Notes: a model not told the origin generated them from the sequence alone. A stretch of 64,000 nt of DNA from Litoreibacter roseus (GCF_009811795.1 NZ_BLJE01000002.1:1178001-1242000), one strand, 5' to 3'; positions 36,406 to 45,732 are shown, counted from the first letter of the stretch. Numbers and translations are program-made.

Positions 36406-36552
36406 GAAAACGACCCTTTTTCGGATTTGGCTCTTCGGCCTGTTTCCCGGATCTTTTTTGCCCGTTAAATGCACCGTATTTCAGTGCCTTAACTTCTAAA
36501 ACGAAACGTACCACAAAATTCATGCCCCTTGCAAGAAAAAGGGTCCTTTTTC
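36406..36552. repeat. Inverted crossover-like sites flanking a 112-bp segment
   Basis: GAAAAAGGGTCCTTTTTC at 36535-36552 is an 8-bp palindrome with a central GT. GAAAACGACCCTTTTTC at 36406-36422 is a near copy in inverted orientation, with an exact 11-bp inverted match GACCCTTTTTC / GAAAAAGGGTC. A 2-bp centre between inverted arms is what small serine recombinases cut. The sites lie between the invertase and the divergent secreted-protein gene. The arms could alternatively be simple hairpins. Confidence 0.45.
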
Positions 36553-36617
36553 AACGCGTTATCAACAGGTTATAGAAACCTAACGCCTTGCCCGCAAACG
36601 AAGAAGGAGCAAGGCGC

Positions 36618-37157
36618 ATGGCGCTTGAACCACTCAAAAATACATTCGCAGGACGCGCCTTTGGGGCGGGTTTGGCTGGCCTTGTGGCACTTATGCCCGT
36701 GGCGGCGACGGCGCAGGATGCTCATAGCGCGGCTGCTACTGGCTATGATTGTGGATTAATGAACGATGAGCTCTGCGAGTTCTCTCGACAGGCAAATGCG
36801 GCGCGCCAGTATGCGGCGAAAAATCAGAGTGTTGCGGTCCTTTTCCATATTGGTGACGATGTGCTCACGCGCGAGGATACTGAGGCGTTGATGGGGCGCG
36901 TGCAAACACACTTCGAGCAACAGTTTGCGGGTTTGGGAATTGAGGCGGCGACTTTTCCATCAAAGAATCCGGGGACAGCGGCAACTGGTCTGACTTTCCA
37001 CTACGGCCACCTTGTGTTCCAGGGCACCGAAGGGCAAATAAACCTCAATCTCCAAGAGGGTATGGATGCCATCCCACAAGTTGCAGCGCAGCTTGATATC
37101 TTGCGCCAAACCCAACGGGCTAGCCTTGATGCGCCAGCTCCGTCGGATGGCAGTTAA
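36618..37157 (+). CDS. Hypothetical exported protein
   Basis: Protein of 179 aa with a Sec-type signal peptide (GRAFGAGLAGLVALMPVAATAQ, cleavage after ATAQ). A mature domain with two early cysteines (YDCGLMNDELCEF) and an acidic C-terminus follow. ATG 36618 follows GGAGCAAGG. No family is recognised. It is the first gene after the inverted sites and would be the natural target of a switching promoter. Its stop overlaps the convergent gene end. Confidence 0.65.
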   Translation: MALEPLKNTFAGRAFGAGLAGLVALMPVAATAQDAHSAAATGYDCGLMNDELCEFSRQANAARQYAAKNQSVAVLFHIGDDVLTREDTEALMGRVQTHFEQQFAGLGIEAATFPSKNPGTAATGLTFHYGHLVFQGTEGQINLNLQEGMDAIPQVAAQLDILRQTQRASLDAPAPSDGS

Positions 37158-38053
37158 GAGAACATGTTCAACGCTGTGTTATTCGCAGCAACATCGGCAG
37201 TCGTGCCTAAATCAACTTCTCGCCCTAGTTCGCGATCATCTTCCAGCGCAACATAAAGTGCTTGATCATCACTTTCAGCAGCCGCAGCGGCGGCAAATTC
37301 AACTTTCAGCCCGCCATCCATAACACCTTCGGCACGGAGCTTGGCCTCAGCTTGCGGCACAGTCATTCCGGATGCCCGCGCCGCTTCGATTTGCGGCATA
37401 ACAGAGCCCAATATGCGTTGATACTCGTACTCACCTTGGAAAAAGTTTCCTATCGCGCTGTCTGCGTACTCGGGCAGCAGTTTCCCTTCATCATCTGTGA
37501 TGGCTTCAAGGACGTCCTTACCAACGCGCTTAATGTATTCAGCATCTGTTTCGCTGGGTAGCTTTGCCGCTACCTCCGGCCCAAGAATATCTCCCGCCCA
37601 CTGTTCAAGAGACATACCCGTTTCTTCTTCTAATCGGCGGCTAAAATCTAGGGCTTCCTCATCGCTCATCCCTTCAAAATACTTTCCAGCTATAAAACTA
37701 CCAACCCCACCTTCGGCAAGTAGAAGCACGTAGAAAGCGCTATCTGCCGCGCGGCGGTCTTCGCGTTCCGACTGTGCGATTTTCCCACCTCTAGCGTCAG
37801 CGACACGCTCAGCGATCCCGCCGCGAATGCCGTCTTTGCTGCCAGAAATCACGCCATGATGTGTATCGAGCGCTTGCGCTTTATTCTGTGCTGTTTGGAT
37901 TTTTGCGTAGTCATTCAACGCCGCCGGGTTGTGCCCGTCTAAAGTTGGGTCGGTGAGAGAGGTCGCGTTATCGAGAAAAAGGGATACAGGACCGAGTTGC
38001 CCTATATCACTCATATTTTCCCTGAACAGCTCGATTGCCGCTTCGTTTTTCAT
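37154..38053 (-). CDS. Hypothetical protein, helical and charged
   Basis: Protein of 299 aa without signal peptide or membrane helix. Recognisable stretches are SREREDR-like charged helices, EEALDFSRRLEEETGMSLEQ and YEYQRILGSVMPQIEAARA, ending in an Ala-rich and acidic tail. No family is recognised. It converges on the exported-protein gene with a 4-bp overlap. The next 214 bp upstream hold no clear gene. Confidence 0.6.
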   Translation of the reverse strand: MKNEAAIELFRENMSDIGQLGPVSLFLDNATSLTDPTLDGHNPAALNDYAKIQTAQNKAQALDTHHGVISGSKDGIRGGIAERVADARGGKIAQSEREDRRAADSAFYVLLLAEGGVGSFIAGKYFEGMSDEEALDFSRRLEEETGMSLEQWAGDILGPEVAAKLPSETDAEYIKRVGKDVLEAITDDEGKLLPEYADSAIGNFFQGEYEYQRILGSVMPQIEAARASGMTVPQAEAKLRAEGVMDGGLKVEFAAAAAAESDDQALYVALEDDRELGREVDLGTTADVAANNTALNMFS

Positions 38054-38267
38054 TTTCCTTCTTCGGCCACATACGCCCGAAGTCCCTATGTCGTTTTGGT
38101 TTGGACACCCTCGATTGCCGTTCGTTTGTCCATTTGACGCATGGGTTTTGGTTCTCTAAATCGGAACACATTTGCATGCGTCTGAAGAAAGACTACAGAA
38201 GTATGTTTAATAATTATGAAAAATTGCGTTGCATTTTATTCAAATGCTCTGGGAAATTTACTGATCG

Positions 38268-39035
38268 TTAAGAATTGCGGTCTGGCAGCTCCGCGTACCG
38301 TTCGAGGAGATAGTTCCAATGGGCACGTTCAGCAGACCGAAGCTTTCCCCAATACCATCCCATCGCAGTTGTCGCTCGGAAGCCCGTAGGTGAGTCTGTG
38401 AGGCTCTTGAGCAAGTTTCTGGGGCTGACTAATGTGCGTCTGACTTCGCGATGCAGAAGATTGTAGCGCTGCTCTGTGATTTCAACGTATTCAATCCCTC
38501 CGACAAATTTGCGAATCTTATTCTTTAAAGGTTGGCGTGCGCGCGGCGGTTCTATCGTGTCCAAAGACAAATCTGGCGTAGTCGAAGAATTTGCCTGGTC
38601 CAGCGTTCGGTTGGACATTTCTTGAAAGAACGTCCACGCTTCGCGGGATATCGACTTGTTCCGCCCGCTCAAGATATGCGCTATTTTCACAGGAGTTAGA
38701 TCAGGTGACGCCTTTCTCAGATAGTTTGATGGAGCCACAGCATGTATCTTTGCCAGCTTTGATCGCATCGCGTTTGTGATGCGAACTCGCGACTTCGCAC
38801 CATTGATCGGCTTGTTTGGGCCACCTGCGCCATCTGGCAGAGCCCTATAGGCCTGCAGAACAAACTCCAAATGCTCTCTTTGCGCCGTTCTGGTTCGCCC
38901 ACTAATCCAGCCATCGATTATCGCACCACTCAATCGTTCGGGAACGGATTGCGTAGATTTGAGCAAGGTGATCGAGCCAGATTGAGTCCTGTGCTTTTCC
39001 GCGCGCAACTGCGATTTCAGTTCTATCGTCAGCAT
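38268..39035 (-). CDS. Protein with three HTH-like repeats
   Basis: Protein of 255 aa made of three related units of about 60 residues. Unit one ends SGRTRTAQREHLEFVLQAYRALPD, unit two has LSGRNKSISREAWTFFQEM, and unit three ends GKLRSAERAHWNYLLERYAELPD. Each unit has a proline-led central helix, a glycine turn, then a helix with Trp or His and, in units one and three, LPD. This looks like a DNA-binding helical repeat. ATG 39035 follows GAGGGG. No known family comes to mind. Confidence 0.65.
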   Translation of the reverse strand: MLTIELKSQLRAEKHRTQSGSITLLKSTQSVPERLSGAIIDGWISGRTRTAQREHLEFVLQAYRALPDGAGGPNKPINGAKSRVRITNAMRSKLAKIHAVAPSNYLRKASPDLTPVKIAHILSGRNKSISREAWTFFQEMSNRTLDQANSSTTPDLSLDTIEPPRARQPLKNKIRKFVGGIEYVEITEQRYNLLHREVRRTLVSPRNLLKSLTDSPTGFRATTAMGWYWGKLRSAERAHWNYLLERYAELPDRNS

Positions 39036-39068
39036 GATGCGCCCCTCATTGTTCTTTGTGCTTTTCAT

Positions 39069-40034
39069 AGGAGCCAGTGTAGCAATTTGCGCTCATGGGA
39101 CGGGCGCACAGAATGTGAAAATGAAAACTACCCACAGGTGACATTATACTGATTGCTGCGCTGCAACTTTTTCTACGTGGTTTTACGTTATCTCTCTTCC
39201 GCAAGATGTGCGGGGTAGTACCCCGCATCTTGGCAAGGGAGCCCGCTGCGCGCTCCCGTTGCATCCCTCCGGCCATGGCTCTTCCAGGGTCTTGAACCCA
39301 TCCAGAGCCAGCAGACCGTATCGCCGGTCAATCACTCGCAGGAGACTTCGCTCTCCCTGCGCCCATCGATCCTTTCAGGAAGATCAGGGGCTATCGCGCC
39401 CCCTTGAAACCCACTCGCAAGGAGACTTCGCTCTCCCTGCACCCATCGACTTGGCAGGCGTTCCTGCCCCCAAGACCCCTGACCACTTCATGGAGCCGAT
39501 TTCATCGAGAGAAAAGGCCATCGTCGCGCCCTTGTGTAATCCCGAACAACACCGGGGCTTTTCCATCACCATCCGCCGGCGCAAAATCATCTGCTAGTCT
39601 ATTGCCTGTGTATGCCAATAACCGGCACCGTGGATCACTTTGGTATCTTCGCATTGCCGATGCCTTCGTGAAAGCATGAGTAAGTAAAACAATACCTTGG
39701 TTTTCCTACCGACCGCCGCTGAAGCATTTTATCAACTTTTGTAATGATCGCGCAAAGAGTAGGGCGACAATAGTCATCAAATACGTACATTGTCGCGAAA
39801 TAAAGATCAAAAACCGGCGGTCATTAAATTACTTAGACTAACTAAGCCAAAAATGCTTCGAAACCATTTGCCTTCAAATTTCAAATCCTAGAAGGATAAA
39901 TTCAAGAACTAGTGGGCGCATGGCAGCGTTCGGAAGCAAATATGTGTCAGAACAAGCTGGGTCCGGTATTCCTTACCTTTAATGTGCTTTGGAAAGAGTT
40001 AAAGTCTCGCGAGAACAAGGACATAGGCAGCTAA
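39069..40034. other. Long non-coding stretch with tandem structured repeats
   Basis: No convincing gene is seen in these 966 bp. The first half is GC-rich with hairpin-forming sequence (see the repeat entry), for example GGCAGG-CGTT-CCTGCC near 39453. The second half, from about 39600, is AT-rich and without visible structure, apart from the promoter region expected for the RTX operon. The short frames through it have no family features. Confidence 0.5.
39333..39450. repeat. Two direct copies of a hairpin-forming 38-bp unit
   Basis: Copies at 39333-39370 and 39412-39450 share CACTCGCA, then GGAGACTTCGCTCTCCCTGC, then CCATCGA, differing at a few bases. Each can fold into a GGAGA/TCTCC stem around a CTTCGC loop. 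The period is 79 bp. A REP-like or structured RNA element is possible. Confidence 0.6.
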
Positions 40035-40547
40035 ATGCTAACTTTTAAGGTGGTTTCTAATTTATCAGATTTGCTGAAGCTTGACGCAATTACTAGCGAA
40101 GCCCTTAGCGAGAGTAGGTTCAGGTATTTCGATTTTGCGCCCGAAAAATTTGAGAAGATGGCGCGAGAAATTTCTAAAGATTCCAAGCGAAATGGTGTAC
40201 TGGTTTGCTATTCTGGCTCCACAGCTGTGGGATTTGTATTCTGTAATATTAGCGAACTCGCAATCGCTAGGGGTGCGTTAATCACAACGGTCACTATGTT
40301 TTTTGTACCTCAGAAATATCGGGACACACTTCTTGGCGGAAAGATATCTAACGGCTTACTTAGCGGTTTGGAGAATTGGACTAGAACGCGGGGCGGCCTA
40401 GAAATACTTTTTCATGCAAATTTCGGATCTGTTTCTGAGCGTGTTCATCGCTTTGTTAAAAGACGCGGCTTTGAAACGGTTGGCGGCACCTATGCAAAGA
40501 CACTTGGAGCCAAGACGGAAGGTGAGCAAAAAAGGATAAAACTATGA
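40035..40547 (+). CDS. GNAT-like acetyltransferase heading the RTX operon
   Basis: Protein of 170 aa with a GNAT pattern. It has ALITTVTMFFVPQKYRDTLL, then GGKISNGLLSGLENW in the acetyl-CoA position, and FVKRRGFETVGGTYAKTL at the end, as usual for the last strands. It overlaps the next gene by 4 bp. RTX toxins are sometimes activated by HlyC-type acyltransferases, which share the fold, but the sequence does not look like HlyC, so activation of the RTX protein is only a hypothesis. Confidence 0.65.
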   Translation: MLTFKVVSNLSDLLKLDAITSEALSESRFRYFDFAPEKFEKMAREISKDSKRNGVLVCYSGSTAVGFVFCNISELAIARGALITTVTMFFVPQKYRDTLLGGKISNGLLSGLENWTRTRGGLEILFHANFGSVSERVHRFVKRRGFETVGGTYAKTLGAKTEGEQKRIKL

Positions 40548-41140
40548 ATAGCGCAACCTTTATGCTGGAATTGGTACGTAAGTATTTCAGCATTTGCATT
40601 CTATGGTCGGCTATACTCTCTTTTAATATTTGGATGTCCGCGGGCGCTAGTGCAGAAGAGAATATTTCAATAGGAAAAAAAATTGTCCCAGGATTTAAGG
40701 TCGAAGATGAAGTTTCACAGGAATACATATATTCTGTTCTAACAACATATCAAATTCTCAATTCGAAATTAATATCTGAAGTTTATGGCCGTGTCGACGG
40801 CGGGCGGTTCAACTTTATATTCACGTCTGGTAGGGATTTTATAAAAGATCAAAGAGTATCTCGAGATGCCGTTGCAATACTGACGTCCGAAGCTCAGGAA
40901 AAAATCTTAAACCTTCCCACAAATACCGATGAATGCTATATTCAGACGTTCAATTTTTCAAATGCTGATCGGCTTTTCTTGGGAGTTCATAACGAACCCG
41001 AAGACTCTCCGGAACGAGTCTTTCAGTGCTTTGCTGTTACCTTGTGGTACTTTACGTTTGAAAGCCTCGATGGCGTCGATGCTGCTGATTGGCGTAAATC
41101 GATCTCAGAAATTTTCTCCAGCCTAATCGAAAAGAGATAA
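40544..41140 (+). CDS. Exported protein, distantly DUF2927-like
   Basis: Protein of 198 aa with an N-terminal hydrophobic signal (ICILWSAILSFNIWMSAGASA). The mature part has two distant cysteines (DECYIQTFNFS and RVFQCFAVTLW). Spacing and strand pattern resemble the exported protein at 60503-61486, and both recall DUF2927; this resemblance is weak. It sits between the GNAT gene and the RTX gene, 6 bp before the latter, so it may be a co-secreted or chaperone partner. Confidence 0.6.
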   Translation: MNSATFMLELVRKYFSICILWSAILSFNIWMSAGASAEENISIGKKIVPGFKVEDEVSQEYIYSVLTTYQILNSKLISEVYGRVDGGRFNFIFTSGRDFIKDQRVSRDAVAILTSEAQEKILNLPTNTDECYIQTFNFSNADRLFLGVHNEPEDSPERVFQCFAVTLWYFTFESLDGVDAADWRKSISEIFSSLIEKR

Positions 41141-41146
41141 CGAAAT

Positions 41147-43327
41147 ATGAGCGACTCAACGAACTCTAAAAGCGTAGACTTTCATGTAAATAGTACAGGC
41201 GGGTATGTCGAGCCACCTGAGTATGAGGATACGATTGATCATATTGGCTCTATTTCAAGACATACAAGTCTTGGAGTTCCGGGAGTAACTACTTCTGTTA
41301 CAACTAGCATTAATCTGGAAACAAATGAGATAACTACATCACAGTCAATCGACGTAGATTTTAAACGTGTTGAAGTTTCATTTGAAAAGGACTCGGCGGG
41401 GATTGACGTTGTACCAGGCGCTGTGGACATTGGTCTTACTACCACCGGCGATGTAACAATAGGCGTAAGCGGGGAACTTCAAGATGGCACTACTGCCGGA
41501 GTTCATACATCTTTTGATGTACCCGGAATAGGTAGAAATATCTCTCTTCTTGGTGAATATACTGGCAAAGTCGTAGCAACATACCTTGGTGCATTAGATT
41601 CATTTCTCAATGGCGCATTGAAGCAAGGAGTAAGCCCGTTTAAGGCCGAGTCGTACTTCCAAGCGAACACTGGTGCAGAAGGGCAAGCGGCTCGAGCAGC
41701 GGAAAAGAATAGCTTTTCCTCGGATGTAAGCGCCGCGGAAAGCGCCGTTGAATCGTTGGTCGAAGGTGCGACCAACGCCGGTCAAGCGATCGTTGACGGC
41801 TTCACCTCAGGTGGTAACAAAATCGCAAATGGAAATATCATAGGCGGTATTGCAGACATCGGCAGAGGAATTGGAGAAGCCGTAGTCGAAGTGGCTAAGG
41901 GTATTGGGAACGCAATTGCTGACGTCGGCCGTGGGATAAGCAATGCTATTTCTTCCGTATTTGGACAACGTGATGATAATGACAACAAAGGGTCAGATAG
42001 AGGTAAACCTATCATCTTGGATATGGATGGCGACGGAATTGAGGTGCTAGTCGAAGGCGTGATTGATTTTGACATGGACGATGACGGGTTTCTTGAAAGA
42101 ACATCATGGGTTGATAAAGACGACGCTTTTCTTGTTTTAGATCTCAACGCCGACGGCACAAGAGGGCAAGGTGACGGGGTAATCGACCAGACTAAAGAGT
42201 TGGTACTTGCTAAATGGCTCGGATGGGACGGTGCGACAGACCTCCAAGCTTTGGCACTCTTTGACCAGTCAGCAGATATGGGTGGAAACAATGATGGACT
42301 ACTTACTTCAGCGGACAGTGTGTGGTCGGAACTCAGAGTTTGGCAGGATTCGAATTCTAACGGTGTTTCTGACTCTGGGGAGCTCCGTTCGCTAAACGAA
42401 TTAGGCTTCGAAAGTATCAATTTGACTTATGATGACGGATCCGATTTTGCTGACCTCAGTAATGATATTACAGTTTACAATAATAAAATTCTGGGGACGG
42501 CTTCATATACACGGAATGGTGTAGTTCAAGAAGGTGGAGTCGGGGACGTTGCTCTTTCGTATCTTGCTGAAGGTTACCAGAAATCGACTTCCGGAGTGGA
42601 GCAAACAATTGCCTATGAAGTAGGAAGCTCTAGAAAACTTTACGATATACAAAGTAGCTCTTCAGCTGCAGTTGATCTAGCCGGCGGTGATTTTGATGGA
42701 GCAATTGGTGACGGGAGAGAAAACAGAATTGATGCTTCTGGAAGCACTATAGGCGTCGAATTATACGGCCATGGAGGTAATGACCACATCACTGGCAGTT
42801 CCTTTGACGACGAGATCGTCGGTGGATCTTATAACGATACCATAAACGGAGGAGACGGTTGGGATATTCTCGTGGGTTCAGAGGGGCACGATGTTATTCG
42901 TGGAGGTAGAAACGGTGACACAATATATGGGGACGGTGGGCATGATCGACTTTCTGGAGAGGACGGTTGGGACACCATCCACGGAGGTCGTGGAGATGAT
43001 TGGATTTGGGGCTCAACCGGACAAGATACAATTCGAGGTGGGGCTGGATTTGATCGGTTGAATGGAGGCGCAAACGCAGATGTCTTCGAGTTCTTCTGGA
43101 TTGATCCCGATACTGGCTATGGAGATGGTTATGACATCGTGCAAGACTTTAACATTTCTCTCGATACTGTCCGTTTCATGAACAGTATTGGAAATACAAT
43201 GCAAAACCTATCGTTCTCTCAAGAAGGAAACGATTTACGGGTTGCCTATGGTGATGACGACGACGTGATTCTATTTCGAAACCTTTCAGAAACCCAATTC
43301 ACTGCGTCAAATATTGAGTTCGTTTAG
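41147..43327 (+). CDS. RTX-type calcium-binding protein, probably type I secreted
   Basis: Protein of 726 aa without signal peptide. The N-terminal half is acidic and Gly/Ala-rich, with low-complexity repeats (NAIADVGRGISNAIS). Calcium motifs follow (ILDMDGDGIEV, DFDMDDDGFLERT, LDLNADGTRGQGDG). From about 530 to 650 there are RTX nonapeptides (GGNDHITGS, GGDGWDILVG, GGRGDDWIWG, GGAGFDRLNGG), then a C-terminal secretion-type region. There is no type I ABC/HlyD pair in the window. The operon starts with the GNAT and exported-protein genes. Adhesin, toxin or enzyme roles are all open. Confidence 0.8.
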   Translation: MSDSTNSKSVDFHVNSTGGYVEPPEYEDTIDHIGSISRHTSLGVPGVTTSVTTSINLETNEITTSQSIDVDFKRVEVSFEKDSAGIDVVPGAVDIGLTTTGDVTIGVSGELQDGTTAGVHTSFDVPGIGRNISLLGEYTGKVVATYLGALDSFLNGALKQGVSPFKAESYFQANTGAEGQAARAAEKNSFSSDVSAAESAVESLVEGATNAGQAIVDGFTSGGNKIANGNIIGGIADIGRGIGEAVVEVAKGIGNAIADVGRGISNAISSVFGQRDDNDNKGSDRGKPIILDMDGDGIEVLVEGVIDFDMDDDGFLERTSWVDKDDAFLVLDLNADGTRGQGDGVIDQTKELVLAKWLGWDGATDLQALALFDQSADMGGNNDGLLTSADSVWSELRVWQDSNSNGVSDSGELRSLNELGFESINLTYDDGSDFADLSNDITVYNNKILGTASYTRNGVVQEGGVGDVALSYLAEGYQKSTSGVEQTIAYEVGSSRKLYDIQSSSSAAVDLAGGDFDGAIGDGRENRIDASGSTIGVELYGHGGNDHITGSSFDDEIVGGSYNDTINGGDGWDILVGSEGHDVIRGGRNGDTIYGDGGHDRLSGEDGWDTIHGGRGDDWIWGSTGQDTIRGGAGFDRLNGGANADVFEFFWIDPDTGYGDGYDIVQDFNISLDTVRFMNSIGNTMQNLSFSQEGNDLRVAYGDDDDVILFRNLSETQFTASNIEFV

Positions 43328-43343
43328 AAGTCTTTAGATTAAT

Positions 43344-43377
43344 ATCGGCATCCACATTATTTTGGGTGGGTGCCGAT
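43344..43377 (+). terminator. Hairpin after the RTX gene
   Basis: ATCGGCATCCAC and GTGGGTGCCGAT pair over 12 bp with one T-G wobble and a 10-base loop, 16 bp after the stop codon. No T run follows, so termination would be weak or factor-assisted. Confidence 0.55.
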
Positions 43378-43764
43378 CCGGCAGTAGCTTGCTGCTAAAA
43401 TTTACTAACTCTAGGTCAGAAGCTCTCAGCGCTCTTCTTAGAATAAGACTTGAAAATAAGAGAAATCTAATCAAAAACTTGGACCACTTAGCTCTTTTCC
43501 GTTAACATACTCTATTTTAAATAAATCCAATTTGATGATACATTTAGCTTGGTGGAGTCTTCAAGACTCCTTCATTCTTATCAGTCTTCCTACTCATACT
43601 TTGAACGATATAGCTGGACTAATATACGTCAACATAATGAATCTAAGGGCCAAATCCTATTTTAGATCAATTCTAAAATTGTACAGAGATTAAGCAAATT
43701 CATTGCCAAATGGAATGAGTGCATCTACAAGAAATAAGCTAGAATAGTAGATGCATGGTTCAAC
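43378..43764. other. AT-rich spacer
   Basis: No gene or repeat is visible in this stretch. It is strongly AT-rich and precedes the glycosyltransferase-like gene, so it should hold its promoter. Confidence 0.4.
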
Positions 43765-44733
43765 ATGGAAATAACTAAAGATATCTCAGAGCTGCCAAAT
43801 TCTGACGGAATTGTTATTCATTCGTCGTTTCTTTGGTTCGAGCGCTTGCAAGCCGGAAAATCCATGTTTTTCGCTAAGCTTGAAGAACGAGCCGCGCTGG
43901 AACAGGTTCCCATTTTCTTGGTCGATGCTGAGAACACAACATCTCAAAGATTGCGAGACTTAGATCACGTTCACTTATACCTCAGATATCGCAATCCATA
44001 TATAAATAAAGGTTTTCATATTGCAACTGGATATATTAGAGGTTTTTGGTATTGTGATCCAAAAGGGGTTAACTGGAACTCATCTATTGTCAATATGGAA
44101 TTTGATCCGAAAGAAATAGAATTTGATGCTGCGCGACGAACTTATTATGGTATTCGCGGGTTTGTACTCCCGCGAAATACATCTAGGCATTCACAACCTA
44201 TTGTAAAAGGAGATCCATTGCCTCCGGCGGCCGCAACTATCTACTTACAGGACTTGGAGAACAAGAAATACTCGCCTCATTTTTTACGCTCAGAGGAGAT
44301 GATTAAAACGGCTGCAGAATGTATTGACGGTAGGGTTTACGTAAAATTTCACCCATTGCAGACTATGAAAGTTCGGGAGTATATTACCGAGTTATGTGCT
44401 GAATACAAGAGTGTTGAGATAGTTGATCGGTCTATTCATGAGTTAAATGAAATATCTGATCTCATCATTACGCAAAACTCAGCCGCTGCCTTTGAAGCGC
44501 TTTTTCACAAGAAACCAATAATTACTTGTGGAAAGTCAGATTTTCATCACGCGAGTATTGTAGCCCGAACAATTTCTGAGCTGGAGCGTGGCATAGGTAC
44601 CGCTGCAAGAAGATTAGTGGACTTTCAATATGCAAAGTACTTTCATTGGTTTTTAGCCGAGCAACTTTTAGAAGTTGAAAAACCTGAATTTGCCGACCGT
44701 CTATGGGCACGGATTATGACGCGAAATCCATAA
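43765..44733 (+). CDS. Capsule polysaccharide (KpsS/KpsC-type) glycosyltransferase-like protein
   Basis: Protein of 322 aa whose C-terminal half carries VYVKFHPLQTMKVREYI and LIITQNSAAAFEALFHKKPIITCGKSDF, the pattern of the Capsule_synth family (KDO transferase-like, bacterial capsule linker synthesis). The N-terminal half resembles the other lobe of a GT-B fold. It stands alone in AT-rich DNA with no capsule gene nearby and is bounded on the right by the dispersed repeat. A partial or stranded capsule function is likely. Confidence 0.7.
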   Translation: MEITKDISELPNSDGIVIHSSFLWFERLQAGKSMFFAKLEERAALEQVPIFLVDAENTTSQRLRDLDHVHLYLRYRNPYINKGFHIATGYIRGFWYCDPKGVNWNSSIVNMEFDPKEIEFDAARRTYYGIRGFVLPRNTSRHSQPIVKGDPLPPAAATIYLQDLENKKYSPHFLRSEEMIKTAAECIDGRVYVKFHPLQTMKVREYITELCAEYKSVEIVDRSIHELNEISDLIITQNSAAAFEALFHKKPIITCGKSDFHHASIVARTISELERGIGTAARRLVDFQYAKYFHWFLAEQLLEVEKPEFADRLWARIMTRNP

Positions 44734-44841
44734 GCCACCTGCTGATCAAAACCATTTTACCAAATGACTTAGCGCGTCTCTTCAAGACTGGGCTCGCGTG
44801 CGTGCACCAAGCCGCTTAGAGGTGTCTTGGCCCGCTAGGCT

Positions 44842-45013
44842 TTGATTGCTCGCGTAAGTCTTGGGGCTTCGCCCCCGGCGCGGTTCACGCAAAACAGATC
44901 GAAGAGATCCTTGCTTTAAGGGTTTCCCAAACGGGAGCCTCCCACAAAGACAGAGTATCTTTCGCCGGTTTTCCCTTCCCATTGCACCCCCACTGTTCGC
45001 CACGAGGCAAGGT
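44842..45013. repeat. Dispersed repeat copy A (upstream of the methyltransferase)
   Basis: About 170 bp shared with 62812-62973. The best-conserved parts are CTTTGAT...CGCG, CAAAACAGATCGAAGAGATC followed by CTTGCTTTA, and CGCCGGTTTTCCC, ending CACGAGGCAAG. It fills the 318-bp gap between the glycosyltransferase gene and the methyltransferase ATG. It may be leader DNA of a mobile module. Confidence 0.65.
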
Positions 45014-45051
45014 TGCAAGCGCAACCCTAGACCCAAGGAAGGACAAGTAAG

Positions 45052-45732
45052 ATGCAAAGGAACCAAATTATTCACGGAGAGGCGGCACAAGAGCTGATGA
45101 AGATGGCGGACGGATCGGTTGATCTAGTCGTGACCGATCCACCCTATCTGGTGAACTACAAAGACAGAACCGGGCGGTCATTGCTAAACGACGATAACGC
45201 GGCGGGCGTTTTGCCAGTGTTTGAGCCATTGGCGCGCGTTCTCAAAAACAATGCCTATTGCATCAGCTTTTGCGGCTGGTCAGCACTGCCGAGCTTTACC
45301 GCAGCATGGGAGAACGCCGGGCTACAGATCGTGAGTCAGATCGTATGGAAGAAGAAATATGCGTCCCGAACGGGATATACGCAGTATCGGCACGAGACAG
45401 CTTATGTTTTGGCGAAGGGGAACCCTGCCAAGCCTGCGCGCCCTATCGCAGATGTGCAGGACTGGGTTTACTCTGGCAATAAGCGGCACCCCACAGAGAA
45501 AGCCGTGGAGGTGATCTCCCCCTTGATCCGTTGTTTTTCCAATCCGGGTGATACGGTGCTGGACCCGTTTTCAGGATCGGGGTCAACGTCCGTTGCGGCT
45601 GTTTTGAATGATCGAGAGTTCATCGGCATTGAGTTGGAGAAAGCCCATTGTGAAACGGCACGCGCAAGAGTGGCTGGGGCACAAGCGTTCAAGACTCGGC
45701 AAAATGGTGTTGCGCGCGAGGTGGCAGCATGA
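45052..45732 (+). CDS. Beta-class DNA adenine/cytosine-N4 methyltransferase
   Basis: Protein of 226 aa. The catalytic motif VTDPPYLVNYKDRTG is near residue 30, followed by motif VLDPFSGSGSTSVAA near 180 for AdoMet binding. DPPY before FxGxG is the beta-class order. No restriction endonuclease is adjacent, so it is an orphan, as is common in plasmids and integrative elements of Rhodobacterales. The next gene overlaps its stop (ATGA). Target sequence unknown. Confidence 0.9.
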   Translation: MQRNQIIHGEAAQELMKMADGSVDLVVTDPPYLVNYKDRTGRSLLNDDNAAGVLPVFEPLARVLKNNAYCISFCGWSALPSFTAAWENAGLQIVSQIVWKKKYASRTGYTQYRHETAYVLAKGNPAKPARPIADVQDWVYSGNKRHPTEKAVEVISPLIRCFSNPGDTVLDPFSGSGSTSVAAVLNDREFIGIELEKAHCETARARVAGAQAFKTRQNGVAREVAA

